From: an uncultured Acidimicrobiales bacterium
GTDB taxonomy: Bacteria > Actinomycetota > Acidimicrobiia > Acidimicrobiales > SHLQ01
DNA length: 48,307 nucleotides
Direction: 5' to 3'
Assembly: GCA_938041035.1 (NCBI GenBank)
Contig: CALHYX010000019.1
Span: 1 to 48,307, forward strand
In this document: in pieces, positions 15,906-24,446 of the stretch
Layout: every line of letters starts with the position of its first letter
How positions within the stretch are numbered: position 1 is the stretch's first letter
The notes under the pieces: generated by a model
What the model saw: only the letters and a program-made list of their open reading frames with translations
What the model was told of the DNA's origin: nothing
Database searches by the model: none
Translations under genes and position numbers: made by a program

Positions 15906-16928
15906 ATGCGTTTCCCCAGCAGATCGTTTCGGGTCGTGGCCCTGGCCGGCGCCGGCGCGCTGGCGCTGCGCGCGGGTAGGCGCAGGCAGCGGGCCCTCGA
16001 GACGCTGGAGCCGTCGATGCGCCACCCCGTCCTCCGGTTCCCGTTCGAGATCACCAATCCGCGCGCGCTGGCGATCGCTCGCCGAGCGCCAGGCAAGCCC
16101 GGCAAGCCCGCAGCCGGGGTCACCATCTCCAACCGGACGGCGTCACCGCCGACTCCCGGGGCCCCGCCACCGTCGGTCCGTCTCTACGAGCCCTCGGGCC
16201 GTACGAAGACCACCGGCGCGCTGCTCTGGATACACGGCGGCGGCATGATCATGGGGCGTCCGGAGATCGACGATGTCCTGCTCAGCGAATTCGCCGCCGA
16301 GTTGGGGATTCTCGTCGTCGCCGCCCGGTATCGGCTGGCCCCCGAGCACCCGTATCCGGCCGCGGTGGACGACTGCATGAGCGCGCTCGCGTGGCTGCAC
16401 GACGCCGCGGCGGAGTTGGGGGTCGACCCCGACCGGGTCGCGGTCGGCGGGGCCAGCGCGGGCGGCGGTCTCGCCGCCGCGGTCGCGCTGCGGGCCCGCG
16501 ACGAAGGGGGACCGCCGTTGTGTTTTCAGTTGCTCACCTACCCGATGATCGATGACCGGACGGTCCTGCGGTCCGACCACGCGGGTCGGGGGCAATTCGT
16601 CTGGACCCCGGCGTCGAACCGCTACGGCTGGACCAGCTACCTCGGTGGTCCGCCCGCCGAACACGACGATCGCATCTATGCCGCCCCGGCGCGGGCGACC
16701 GACCTGTCCGGTCTGCCGCCGGCGTGGATCGGGACCGGCGGGCACGACCTGTTCCACGACGAGAACGTCGATTACGCGCAGCGACTCCAGGCCGCCGGAG
16801 TCGACGGTGAGCTCCTCGTCGAACCGGCCATGTTTCACGGCGCCGACGTGGTCGTGCCGGACGAACCGCGGGTGGTGGCGTTCCGCCGGGCGCGCGTCGA
16901 GGCCCTCCGTCGGGCGTTGGTGGTTTGA
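15906..16928 (+). CDS. alpha/beta hydrolase, hormone-sensitive-lipase family
   Basis: A 340-residue esterase of the HSL group. The oxyanion-hole motif HGGG is at 110-113, the nucleophile motif GASAG at 182-186 with Ser184, the Asp is probably in GTGGHDLFHDE, and the His in MFHGAD. A hydrophobic and basic N-terminus (about 8-25) may anchor it to the membrane. ATG 15906 was chosen over an in-frame TTG at 15897 because it lies 7 nt after TAGGTT. Likely hydrolysis of medium-size acyl esters. The MDR oxidoreductase begins 5 nt after its stop, so the two probably share a transcript. Confidence 0.88.
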   Translation: MRFPSRSFRVVALAGAGALALRAGRRRQRALETLEPSMRHPVLRFPFEITNPRALAIARRAPGKPGKPAAGVTISNRTASPPTPGAPPPSVRLYEPSGRTKTTGALLWIHGGGMIMGRPEIDDVLLSEFAAELGILVVAARYRLAPEHPYPAAVDDCMSALAWLHDAAAELGVDPDRVAVGGASAGGGLAAAVALRARDEGGPPLCFQLLTYPMIDDRTVLRSDHAGRGQFVWTPASNRYGWTSYLGGPPAEHDDRIYAAPARATDLSGLPPAWIGTGGHDLFHDENVDYAQRLQAAGVDGELLVEPAMFHGADVVVPDEPRVVAFRRARVEALRRALVV

Positions 16929-16933
16929 GCCCC

Positions 16934-17908
16934 ATGAAGGCCTGGGTGGTGACCGGGGTGGGCGGGCCCGGCGACGTTCTCGAGCAGACCGAACGAGCGG
17001 TGCCCGAACCGGGCCCGGCCCAGGCACTCGTCGAGGTGGCCGCCGTCGGCCTGGGTCTACCCGACGTCCTGATGTGTCGCGGCGGCTACGCCTTCTCGCC
17101 GACGATTCCGTTCACCCCGGGCCAGGAGGTGGCGGGAACGGTCGTCGCCGTGGGCGAGGCGAGTACCGCCACCGTCGGCCAGCGCGTCATGGGGGTGACC
17201 TCGTTCTACAGCGGCGACGGCGGGTACGCCGAGTACTGCATCGTCCCCGACCGCTCGCGCTACCCGATCCCCGACGAAATGGACGACACCACCGCGGCTG
17301 GTTTCGGCATTGCGTTTCACACGGCCTGGGTGGGCCTGAAATTCCGGGCCGAAATACGCGCGGGCGAGGTTCTGCTGGTGCACGGCGGGGCCGGCGGCAC
17401 GGGGGCGGCGGCGATACAGCTCGGCAAGGCGCTGGGCGCCGAGGTGATCGCCACGGCGAGCACCGCCGACAAGCTCGACTACTGCCGAGCTCAGGGTGCC
17501 GATCACGTCATCAACTACGAAGAGGACGACTTCGTGGCCGCGGTCCGCTCCATCACCGACGACCGCCGGGCCGATGTGGTCTATGACCCGGTCGGTGGCG
17601 AGGCATGCGAGCGGTCGGTCAGATGTCTGGCCTCAGGTGGGCGAATCCTGGCCGTCGGCTTTGCGAGCGGTCGGTGGGGCAGCCCCGACACCGCCGCGCT
17701 CGTGATGGGCAACGGCGCGGTGCTCGGCGTGTTCGTCGGCGCGCACGATCACGATCAGATGCTGGGCGCTCACGCCGAGCTCATGGACCTGTTCCGCTCG
17801 GGCGCGCTCCAACCGGCCTCCACCGTCGTCGGCTTCGACGCGGTCGCCGACCAGCTTGTGTTGCTCGAGGACCGCCGGGTTCTCGGTCGGGTCGTGGCCG
17901 CCCTCTAG
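16934..17908 (+). CDS. zinc-independent MDR oxidoreductase (NADPH:quinone reductase-like)
   Basis: A 324-residue medium-chain dehydrogenase. The GroES-like half contains FTPGQEVAGTV, and the Rossmann half contains VHGGAGGTGAAAIQLGKALGAEV and GADHVINYEEDDF, typical of quinone oxidoreductase/crotonyl reductase types. The zinc-binding Cys/His set of alcohol dehydrogenases is not evident, so a zinc-free enoyl or quinone reductase is more likely. The ATG at 16934 is used; a TTG at 16925 would overlap the esterase stop. Substrate unknown. Confidence 0.88.
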   Translation: MKAWVVTGVGGPGDVLEQTERAVPEPGPAQALVEVAAVGLGLPDVLMCRGGYAFSPTIPFTPGQEVAGTVVAVGEASTATVGQRVMGVTSFYSGDGGYAEYCIVPDRSRYPIPDEMDDTTAAGFGIAFHTAWVGLKFRAEIRAGEVLLVHGGAGGTGAAAIQLGKALGAEVIATASTADKLDYCRAQGADHVINYEEDDFVAAVRSITDDRRADVVYDPVGGEACERSVRCLASGGRILAVGFASGRWGSPDTAALVMGNGAVLGVFVGAHDHDQMLGAHAELMDLFRSGALQPASTVVGFDAVADQLVLLEDRRVLGRVVAAL

Positions 17909-17938
17909 CCGGAAACACCCAGCTGTCACCACCATTGG

Positions 17939-17944
17939 TACCCT
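17939..17944 (+). promoter_or_regulatory. -10 box TACCCT upstream of a TetR gene
   Basis: TACCCT lies 9 nt before the ATG at 17954. The spacing is a little longer than the 6-7 nt of the other leaderless genes, so transcripts may carry a leader of only about 3 nt. Confidence 0.35.
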
Positions 17945-17953
17945 CGAACCGCG

Positions 17954-18574
17954 ATGACCGATATCGACGAACAGCCTGACCTCGACGCGGTGGAACCCGT
18001 CGATGGGCGCGCCGCTCGGCGCCAACGCAACATCGACGCCGTGCTCGACGTCGTGCTGGAGATGTTCGCCGAGGACGCGATGTTTCCGACGATGGAGCAG
18101 GCCGCCAGCCGTTCGGGCCTCTCGTTGCGGTCGCTCTACCGCTATTTCGCCGACCCCGGCGAGCTGCTGGAGGCGGTGATTACCCGCAGCGATCAGGTCG
18201 GCTCCGAACTGCTGCGGATCCACGCCATTGGCCAGGGCCCGCTCGAGGATCGCATCGACCGTTTGGTCACGGTTCGCCTCGACCTGCACGAAGAGCTCGG
18301 GCCGGTGTTCCGGGCCACCGTTGCGAACGAAGCGAAGCACGAGCGCATCCGCGAGGAGCGGACCAAGAACCGCGACGCGATGCGCAGACAGTTCGAGCTG
18401 CAGTTTGCTCCCGAACTCGACCAGCTCGCCGCCTCCGACCGTGACGCGGTGGTGGCGGCCGGCGACCTGCTGACCCAGCTCGAGTCCGTCGGCTACCTGC
18501 GCCGCCATCGTCAGCTGTCCGTCGCCGACGTCCACGCCACCCTCGCAGTGGGCCTTCGCTCCCTGCTCAGCTAG
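17954..18574 (+). CDS. TetR/AcrR family transcriptional regulator
   Basis: A 206-residue regulator with an N-terminal acidic stretch, then the HTH region (MEQAASRSGLSLRSLYRYF, about residues 50-68) and an all-helical ligand domain. It starts just after the MDR gene and 59 bp before the dehydrogenase gene, all on the plus strand. It may control either or both. No long palindrome is visible in front of it, so its operator may be elsewhere. Confidence 0.85.
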   Translation: MTDIDEQPDLDAVEPVDGRAARRQRNIDAVLDVVLEMFAEDAMFPTMEQAASRSGLSLRSLYRYFADPGELLEAVITRSDQVGSELLRIHAIGQGPLEDRIDRLVTVRLDLHEELGPVFRATVANEAKHERIREERTKNRDAMRRQFELQFAPELDQLAASDRDAVVAAGDLLTQLESVGYLRRHRQLSVADVHATLAVGLRSLLS

Positions 18575-18620
18575 TCCCGGTCGATGCCCTGAGCCTTGGC
18601 CCGCCGCGATGGCTGGGGCG

Positions 18621-18626
18621 TAGGGT
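18621..18626 (+). promoter_or_regulatory. -10 box TAGGGT, leaderless start
   Basis: TAGGGT, then CAGGCC, then the ATG at 18633: 6-nt spacing and no ribosome binding site. Confidence 0.55.
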
Positions 18627-18632
18627 CAGGCC

Positions 18633-19475
18633 ATGACGAACTACGGGTATGTCGGGCTGGGGATGATGGGTTCGGCGATGACCGAACACCTGCTCTCCAC
18701 CGGCGCGTCGGTGACCGTTTTCGACCTCGACCCGGCGACGGTCGAGGTGGCGGTCGACCAGGGCGCAACCGCGGCGACGTCGCCGGCGGCGGTCGCGCAG
18801 CAAAGCGACATCGTCAGTGTTTGCGTGCCGGCTGCCCACCACGTCGAAGCGGTTGTGACCGGGGACGCCGGAATCATCCACGGCGCTCACGACGGGCTGA
18901 CCGTCCTGATCCACTCGACGGTGCACCCCGACACCATCACATCGGCCCGCGATGCCGTGGCGGACGCAGGGGTCAGCGTGTTCGACGTGTCGGTCGCGGG
19001 CGGCAAGGACGCGGCGAAGGCGGGCGAGCTTGCACTGTTCGTGGGCGGGCTCGAGGAGATGAACGCCGAAGCTCAGGCCTTGCTGGACATCTACGGCACC
19101 AAGGTCATCAGCGGCGGCGGCGTCGGTACCGGCGCGGCGGTGAAGATCGGGGTGAACATCATGACCTACATGCAACAGGCCGCCGCCCGCATCGCGTTTC
19201 TGCTCGTCGAGCAGCACGACACCGCGACCGAGGGGCTTGTGGATGCCTGGAAGCACACCGGTCAGCTCGGCAAGCTCACCGAACAATTCCTCGGCCTCCT
19301 GGAGCTCCCGCAGGAGTTCATCGACGAGCATCTGCGGACCAGCTTGGAAGGGACCTCCGGGCTGGCGGTGAAGGACACCGAGTTGGCTCTCCAGCTCGGA
19401 ACGTTGGACCCGGAGCTGACGGCGCTCCTCGAGTCGTTGGCCGCCGCGCAGTCGTCGATCAACCGGTTGAGCTGA
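18633..19475 (+). CDS. beta-hydroxyacid dehydrogenase (3-hydroxyisobutyrate dehydrogenase family)
   Basis: A 280-residue NAD(P)-dependent dehydrogenase. The Rossmann motif GLGMMGSAM is at the N-terminus, the substrate loop reads DVSVAGGK where most relatives have DAPVSGG, and the catalytic-Lys helix reads GTGAAVKIGVN with the Lys and Asn in place. The altered substrate loop suggests a substrate other than 3-hydroxyisobutyrate. It starts 6 nt after TAGGGT. Related enzymes oxidise hydroxyisobutyrate, tartronate semialdehyde or aryl hydroxyacids, or reduce imines. Confidence 0.85.
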   Translation: MTNYGYVGLGMMGSAMTEHLLSTGASVTVFDLDPATVEVAVDQGATAATSPAAVAQQSDIVSVCVPAAHHVEAVVTGDAGIIHGAHDGLTVLIHSTVHPDTITSARDAVADAGVSVFDVSVAGGKDAAKAGELALFVGGLEEMNAEAQALLDIYGTKVISGGGVGTGAAVKIGVNIMTYMQQAAARIAFLLVEQHDTATEGLVDAWKHTGQLGKLTEQFLGLLELPQEFIDEHLRTSLEGTSGLAVKDTELALQLGTLDPELTALLESLAAAQSSINRLS

Positions 19476-19503
19476 CTCGATCCGTTCGCCGGCGCGGTAG
19501 GAG

Positions 19504-20979
19504 CTAACCCGCTGCGTCGGCGGGGAAGCGTTCTGTCAGGACGTCGGCCCACCGAGCGCGGCCCGTGTCCCGCAGGCGGTCGAGGTACGCCGGCAGGTGG
19601 CCGCGGACGTGATACGGCCCACCTTCGTCCAGCACGATCCGCATCGGGTCGCGCGCATCGCCGAGCGCGATGGCGAGCTGGGCCTCGGTCCAAGCGTCGA
19701 GGTCGGATCGGGCCTGACCGGCCAACGTCGTCTCGGTTGCGGCAAGATCGTGGACCTCGTGGGGATCCACGGAGATGTTGAACAACATCTCCTCGTTCCA
19801 ATGCGGGTGGTACCCGTCGTGCCAGGTCCGGAGGTACAGGTGATCGCCGAACCGGACGCTGCGTTGGCACGACCAGGCTCCCTGCGAGAGCACGAGCATG
19901 TCGCGCCCGGCCTCGGTGCCGCCCACGAGAGCCTGCTTGCACGACTCGCCGCTCCACCAGCCCGACGGCACGGGAATGTCGGCGAGGTCGAGCGTCGTGG
20001 CCGCCATATCGAGGTGGTAGTGGAGCCCGGAGTACACCCGTGGTTCGACACCGGGCCACTTGAGGATCGCGGGGACGTTGCAGGTCGCCTGGTCGGCGGC
20101 CTGATGGTCGGCGTACACGCCGAGTTCGCCGAAGGCCTCTCCGTGGTCCGACGAGATCAGCACAGCGGTGTCGTCGAGAACACCGAGGTCGGCGAGCTTG
20201 TTCATGAGTTGACCGACGGCATCGTCGGCGTAGCGGATGCCCACGTCGTAGCCGTCAAAGATTCCCTTCACCGCGTCCATCGACGACGCATCCCACGGCT
20301 GGCGGGGCGGGGGCGGACCCCATTCGTCCGGGGTGAAGCCCCACGGTTCCTGCGCCGAGTGCGGACCGGCGAGTTCCCAGTTGCGTTGGCGCACCTCCTC
20401 GGTGTGCCAGGCCGGGATCGGGTCGCTCTCGAAGGGGTTTCCGTACTCGTCGGGCGTGTTGTACGGCGTGTGGGGGTCCCACAGGTGCACGTGAAGAAAC
20501 CAGTCGTCGGCTGCGCCCCGGCGATCGAGCCAATCGAGTGCGCCCGGGAGGACCTCATCGGCCCGCTCGCCGCCCCAGCCCCGCATCAGGTTCATGGCCT
20601 CCATCACCCCGTGGTTCCACCACGACGCCGAGTGCCGGAACGGAAAGCTGGAGATCGAGGCCGTGTGCCAGCCGGCGTAGTAGAACTTCGATGCCCAACT
20701 GTTCGAAGCCAACTTCCCGAAGAAGTGGCGGCCGGCGCCCTGGTTCCGCAGATCGGCGGCCTCCCCGCCGTGGTTGATGACGCCGTTGCGGATACCGAAC
20801 ATGCCGGTCGACAGCGCCGTGCGCGAGGGGAGACACGGCACGTCCGAGGCGTAGACGTTGTCGAACCGGACACCCTCGGCGGCGATCGCATCGATGTTGG
20901 GCGAGGTGTTCCGGTGGTAGCCGTAGCAGCCGAGGTGGTCGGCTCGCAGGGTGTCGATATCGATGTAGATGAACCGCAT
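19504..20979 (-). CDS. type I sulfatase (formylglycine-dependent)
   Basis: A 491-residue alkaline-phosphatase-superfamily sulfatase. The formylglycine signature CLPSRTALSTG begins at Cys49, metal ligands are suggested by DIDTLRADH (about 7-15), and SSDHGEAFGE carries the second metal Asp-His pair. No signal peptide is seen, so it is probably cytoplasmic or needs another export route. It lies 13 bp downstream of the GH3 glycosidase gene on the same strand, suggesting joint removal of sulfate and sugar from a sulfated glycan or glycoside. A TAACGT box 5 nt upstream of the ATG may allow independent leaderless transcription. Maturation needs a formylglycine-generating enzyme, not seen in this window. 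Confidence 0.9.
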   Translation of the reverse strand: MRFIYIDIDTLRADHLGCYGYHRNTSPNIDAIAAEGVRFDNVYASDVPCLPSRTALSTGMFGIRNGVINHGGEAADLRNQGAGRHFFGKLASNSWASKFYYAGWHTASISSFPFRHSASWWNHGVMEAMNLMRGWGGERADEVLPGALDWLDRRGAADDWFLHVHLWDPHTPYNTPDEYGNPFESDPIPAWHTEEVRQRNWELAGPHSAQEPWGFTPDEWGPPPPRQPWDASSMDAVKGIFDGYDVGIRYADDAVGQLMNKLADLGVLDDTAVLISSDHGEAFGELGVYADHQAADQATCNVPAILKWPGVEPRVYSGLHYHLDMAATTLDLADIPVPSGWWSGESCKQALVGGTEAGRDMLVLSQGAWSCQRSVRFGDHLYLRTWHDGYHPHWNEEMLFNISVDPHEVHDLAATETTLAGQARSDLDAWTEAQLAIALGDARDPMRIVLDEGGPYHVRGHLPAYLDRLRDTGRARWADVLTERFPADAAG

Positions 20980-20984
20980 GGCAA

Positions 20985-20990
20985 ACGTTA
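20985..20990 (-). promoter_or_regulatory. -10 box TAACGT before the sulfatase
   Basis: TAACGT on the minus strand lies 5 nt before the ATG at 20979, in the 13-bp gap after the GH3 stop. It could be an internal operon promoter. Confidence 0.4.
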
Positions 20991-20992
20991 CG

Positions 20993-23386
20993 TCACTCGG
21001 TGACGGTCGTGGTTGTGGCGACGATCGATCGGCGGTCGTACGTGGTGACCGGCCCGTCCAGGGCCACCGACGCCTGCTTCATGTCGGGATCGTGCGACGA
21101 CCCACCGACCCGAAACGTAAACGAGCCCGGCTCGGTGGCCAGCCCCATGTCGATGCCATGGAAGGCGAGACGGCTCGGGTGGAGCGTGAACGACACGGTC
21201 CGAGTCGCCCCGGCCGGTACCGCGACCCGGGCAAAGCCCATCAGCTCGCGTTCGGGCCGCGCCACCGACGCCACGTCGTCGGTGACGTAGAGCTGCACCA
21301 CTTCGTCGCCATCGCGGGCTCCGCGGTTCGTGACGTCGACCGAGATGGTGGTCGTTTCGGTGGTCGAGCCGGCCGCGACGACGGGCTCGGCGTAGTCGAA
21401 GGAGGTGTAGGACAACCCGTGGCCGAACCAGTAGAGCGCCTGGACATCGCTGTCGACGTACGAGCCGTAGAAGGCCGCCTCGTGGCCGCGGCGCCGCATG
21501 TCGTGATGCAGGGGCAGCTGTCCGACATGTTTGGGGAGCGTCACCGGCAGACGCCCGGCCGGGTTCGCGGCTCCGACGAGGACATCGGCGATAGCCGCGC
21601 CTCCTTCCTCGCCCGGCGGGATCGACCACAGCAGCGCGCTCGCGGCCGCGGCTTCGTCGGTGAGCGTGTGTACCCGTCCGCTAATGACCACGACGACGAC
21701 CGGGGTGCCGGTGGCGGCAACCGCTTGCACAAGAGCGCCCTGTGCGCCGGGAAGATCGAGATCGACGGCGTCGCGGGCCTCGCCGACGGTGGAGCTGAGT
21801 ACGAGTCCCGAGCGGGCGCCGACGAACACGACTGCGACATCCGCCGCCTCGGCCGCGGCGATGGCATCGGGGAAGCCCGACCGGTCGTCGCCGGTGTCGG
21901 CGCAGCCCGGTTGGTGGACGATGTCGGTGCCGGGAAGTGCGGATCGGAGCCCGGCGAGCGGAGTCACATGCGGGGTGTAGTGCGGGCCGGGGGCAAAGGA
22001 CCCGCCTGACTCGGGCAACTGGTCGGTTCCCGCGCCCGACTCGAAGGAAGCGCCGATGGTGCCGAGCGCCTCGGAGATGGCAACCGATTGGTTCTCGTAG
22101 ATGATCTCGAGGTGCGCCGGGTAGTGGTAGTCGCCCTGGAGCAGGCGGGGGTCGTCGGCGTGGGGACCGATGACGGCCAGCCGGGCGAGATCTGGGGGAA
22201 GCGGCAGCACCCCGTCGTTGTGGAGCAGGACGACTCCTTCCGCCGCCGCCCGTCGGGCCAGGGCCCGGTCAGAGGGCCGGTCAAAAACCTCGATAGCGCG
22301 GTCGGCGTCGACATAGGGGTTTTCGAACAAGCCGAGTTGAAACTTCTGGACCAGGACCCGGGCGCACGACTCGTCGACGATGGCTTCGTCGAATCGACCG
22401 TCGCGCACGGACTCCGGCAGCTGCCGATAGCAGTCGAGTGCCGGCAACTCGATGTCGAGCCCGGCGCCGAGGGCCTGGACGGCGGCCTCGGCGGCGTCGG
22501 CCGCGGTCATGTGGTTGAGGTGCAGTTGCATGACGGCGAAGTAGTCGGCCACGACGGTGCCGTCGAAGCCGAGTTCGCCCCGGAGCAGATCGGTGAGGAT
22601 CTCCCTGCTCGCCGCGACGGGTACCCCGTCGACGGAGGAATAGCTGTTCATCATCGACGCCAGACCCGCTTCGCGGATGGCCGCGGCGAACGGTTCGGCG
22701 TACACCTCGCGCAGCTCGCGCCCACCGAGGTGAACCGGTGCGTGGTTGCGGCCGCCGATCGAGGCGGCGTAGCCCAGGAAGTGCTTCCCGGTGCAGACGA
22801 CACCGTTGGCCAGGTCTTGCGTCTGGAGTCCCCGCACGTAGGCGACGCCCATGCGGGCGCACAACTCGGGTGACTCGCCATAGGTCTCTTCGACCCGACC
22901 CCATCGGGGGTCGCGGGCGACATCGAGAACCGGCGACAGGTTGTGGCGAGCGCCGACCGCGAGCATCTGGGTTCGGATGACTTCCGCGATCTCGCCCATC
23001 AGTTCGACGTTCCAGGTGGCGGCGAGCCCGAGGCCCTGGGGGAAGGTCGTGGCACCTCGATGGAGGAACCCGGCGACTCCTTCCTCGTGGATCACGGCGG
23101 GAATGCCCAGCCGGGTGCGGTCCACGAGCACGGTCTGAATCCGGTTCGCCAGTTCCGCCGACTCGTTCGCCAACAGACCGGTGCTCGCCCCGATTCGCGT
23201 CACCTGACCGATACCGTCCGACAGTCTGGTGGCCGCCCGATCGGTGTCGAACGCATCGTCGGTGATCAGGCTCGTGAGCCATACGGCGCCCAGTTGGGCG
23301 ACCTTCTCCTCGAGCCTCATCTGGCCGAGCAGGTCGGCCACCCGATCCGCAATCGCCGCCGATGGATCCCGGTAGATCGGGCTCAT
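20993..23386 (-). CDS. glycoside hydrolase family 3 beta-glycosidase
   Basis: A 797-residue retaining glycosidase (beta-glucosidase or beta-xylosidase type). The N-terminal TIM barrel includes the KHFLGY motif at 201-206 and the nucleophile Asp281 in TVVADYFAV. The second alpha/beta domain includes VLLHNDGVLPL, and a fibronectin-III-like domain closes the protein. No signal peptide is seen. The ATG at 23386 has GGGAGG about 8 nt upstream and overlaps the stop of the SCO6745-family gene (ATGA), so the two are co-translated. Co-location with a sulfatase suggests a sulfated or decorated glycoside substrate. Confidence 0.92.
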   Translation of the reverse strand: MSPIYRDPSAAIADRVADLLGQMRLEEKVAQLGAVWLTSLITDDAFDTDRAATRLSDGIGQVTRIGASTGLLANESAELANRIQTVLVDRTRLGIPAVIHEEGVAGFLHRGATTFPQGLGLAATWNVELMGEIAEVIRTQMLAVGARHNLSPVLDVARDPRWGRVEETYGESPELCARMGVAYVRGLQTQDLANGVVCTGKHFLGYAASIGGRNHAPVHLGGRELREVYAEPFAAAIREAGLASMMNSYSSVDGVPVAASREILTDLLRGELGFDGTVVADYFAVMQLHLNHMTAADAAEAAVQALGAGLDIELPALDCYRQLPESVRDGRFDEAIVDESCARVLVQKFQLGLFENPYVDADRAIEVFDRPSDRALARRAAAEGVVLLHNDGVLPLPPDLARLAVIGPHADDPRLLQGDYHYPAHLEIIYENQSVAISEALGTIGASFESGAGTDQLPESGGSFAPGPHYTPHVTPLAGLRSALPGTDIVHQPGCADTGDDRSGFPDAIAAAEAADVAVVFVGARSGLVLSSTVGEARDAVDLDLPGAQGALVQAVAATGTPVVVVVISGRVHTLTDEAAAASALLWSIPPGEEGGAAIADVLVGAANPAGRLPVTLPKHVGQLPLHHDMRRRGHEAAFYGSYVDSDVQALYWFGHGLSYTSFDYAEPVVAAGSTTETTTISVDVTNRGARDGDEVVQLYVTDDVASVARPERELMGFARVAVPAGATRTVSFTLHPSRLAFHGIDMGLATEPGSFTFRVGGSSHDPDMKQASVALDGPVTTYDRRSIVATTTTVTE

Positions 23387-24282
23387 GGTGTTGTCCTCCC
23401 CGGGTTCGCCTGACGCACCGCCGGCATCCAGCGCGGCCCGGCGGTCTCGTCGATTCGGCGAACGAACGCGTCGTGGTGGGCTTCGACCGCGTTGCAGAAC
23501 GCGAGGGTTGCCGTCTCGCCGACGGCTTGCCAAGCGGGCGCGGTCAGTTCGTTGGTGCGGCGTTCGAGGTCGACGCGGAATGCCCGGCCCGCGTCGTTGA
23601 GCGCGCCGTCGGCCGCCAGGCCCTTCGCTTCGAGTCGGGCCCAGCCGTCGCTCACCGCTTCGTCGTCGTTGCCGCGGCTTCGAGCGATCCACTCCTCGTC
23701 GCCGTAGTCGGAGACATCGATCATGGCGGAGTGCAGCAACCCGGCTTCGACCGCGTCGAGATCGGCCGCGGCGCAGAGCGCCCAGTGGTTGTCGCCGCGA
23801 AGCTCACGCAGACAGTTCACGGCCAGCCACGCGGACAGGGCCGCGCCAGCGGCGGGCGGCCGCTCCTGCGCCCGCAGCGCGGAGAACATCGGGCGGGCGC
23901 CGTAGTGCACGGCATCGGCGCCACGCCACAGGTCATCGGCCAGCGGCGCCAATTGATCCGTGAGCCCCGGGGCGATGGCATCCACCCCCGGAACCGCGGA
24001 CTCGTCCCGGACACCGCAGATGGCGGCCGGTGTGGTGATGCCCTGGTAGCGCCCCATGACGAACCCGATGATGTCGGCGCTGATCGAGTACGTCGCCGCC
24101 GCGGCCGCAGCCGGGCTGATGTCGCCGAGGGGAGCGAGCCGCCAGGCGACGATCCACCCGGCACCGTTCTCGACCCCCAGGGCTTCGTAGCGGGCGATCG
24201 CGCCGGCATCCCACATCAGCCATCCGATGAGGTCGTGGCCGGAGCGGCCGGCCCGATCGGTCAGTGCCATCCAGTCGGTCAC
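23383..24282 (-). CDS. SCO6745 family protein
   Basis: A 299-residue all-helical protein resembling the SCO6745/SalK-like family of actinobacteria. Typical stretches are RLAPLGDIS (about 48-56), CLRELRGDNHWAL and the C-terminal ERRTNELTAPAW. Biochemical function of the family is not established to my knowledge. The frame opens with GTG at 24282; an ATG at 24270 is the alternative. Being coupled to a GH3 glycosidase is unusual for this family and links it to glycoside metabolism or its control. Confidence 0.7.
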   Translation of the reverse strand: MTDWMALTDRAGRSGHDLIGWLMWDAGAIARYEALGVENGAGWIVAWRLAPLGDISPAAAAAATYSISADIIGFVMGRYQGITTPAAICGVRDESAVPGVDAIAPGLTDQLAPLADDLWRGADAVHYGARPMFSALRAQERPPAAGAALSAWLAVNCLRELRGDNHWALCAAADLDAVEAGLLHSAMIDVSDYGDEEWIARSRGNDDEAVSDGWARLEAKGLAADGALNDAGRAFRVDLERRTNELTAPAWQAVGETATLAFCNAVEAHHDAFVRRIDETAGPRWMPAVRQANPGRTTP

Positions 24283-24284
24283 GT

Positions 24285-24297
24285 TGAGATCATCTCA
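24285..24297. promoter_or_regulatory. 13-bp palindrome near the glycosidase operon start
   Basis: TGAGATCATCTCA lies immediately upstream of the GTG at 24282 and overlaps GATGAT (24289-24294, minus strand), a possible weak -10 box spaced 6 nt from the start. It is a candidate operator in the 164-bp divergent gap. Confidence 0.4.
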
Positions 24298-24434
24298 CAG
24301 CTACCTTGCCGGGTTTCGCTGGGCGTGGTCACCCGGGTTCGATCGGCCACGTTCAGCTACTCGGGCGCGTCTGCGGGCGTCTCTGCTGAAACAAAGATGA
24401 ACCGCGATCGCGGCTTGCCGGATCGCCGATGCCT

Positions 24435-24440
24435 TACGCT
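24435..24440 (+). promoter_or_regulatory. -10 box TACGCT, leaderless start
   Basis: TACGCT, then CGTCCG, then the ATG at 24447. The 6-nt spacing supports this start over the upstream in-frame ATG at 24429. Confidence 0.5.
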
Positions 24441-24446
24441 CGTCCG

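Noticed and set aside
19597..21003. 468-codon plus-strand open frame over the sulfatase
   Set aside because: Mirror frame of a gene with an intact sulfatase signature.
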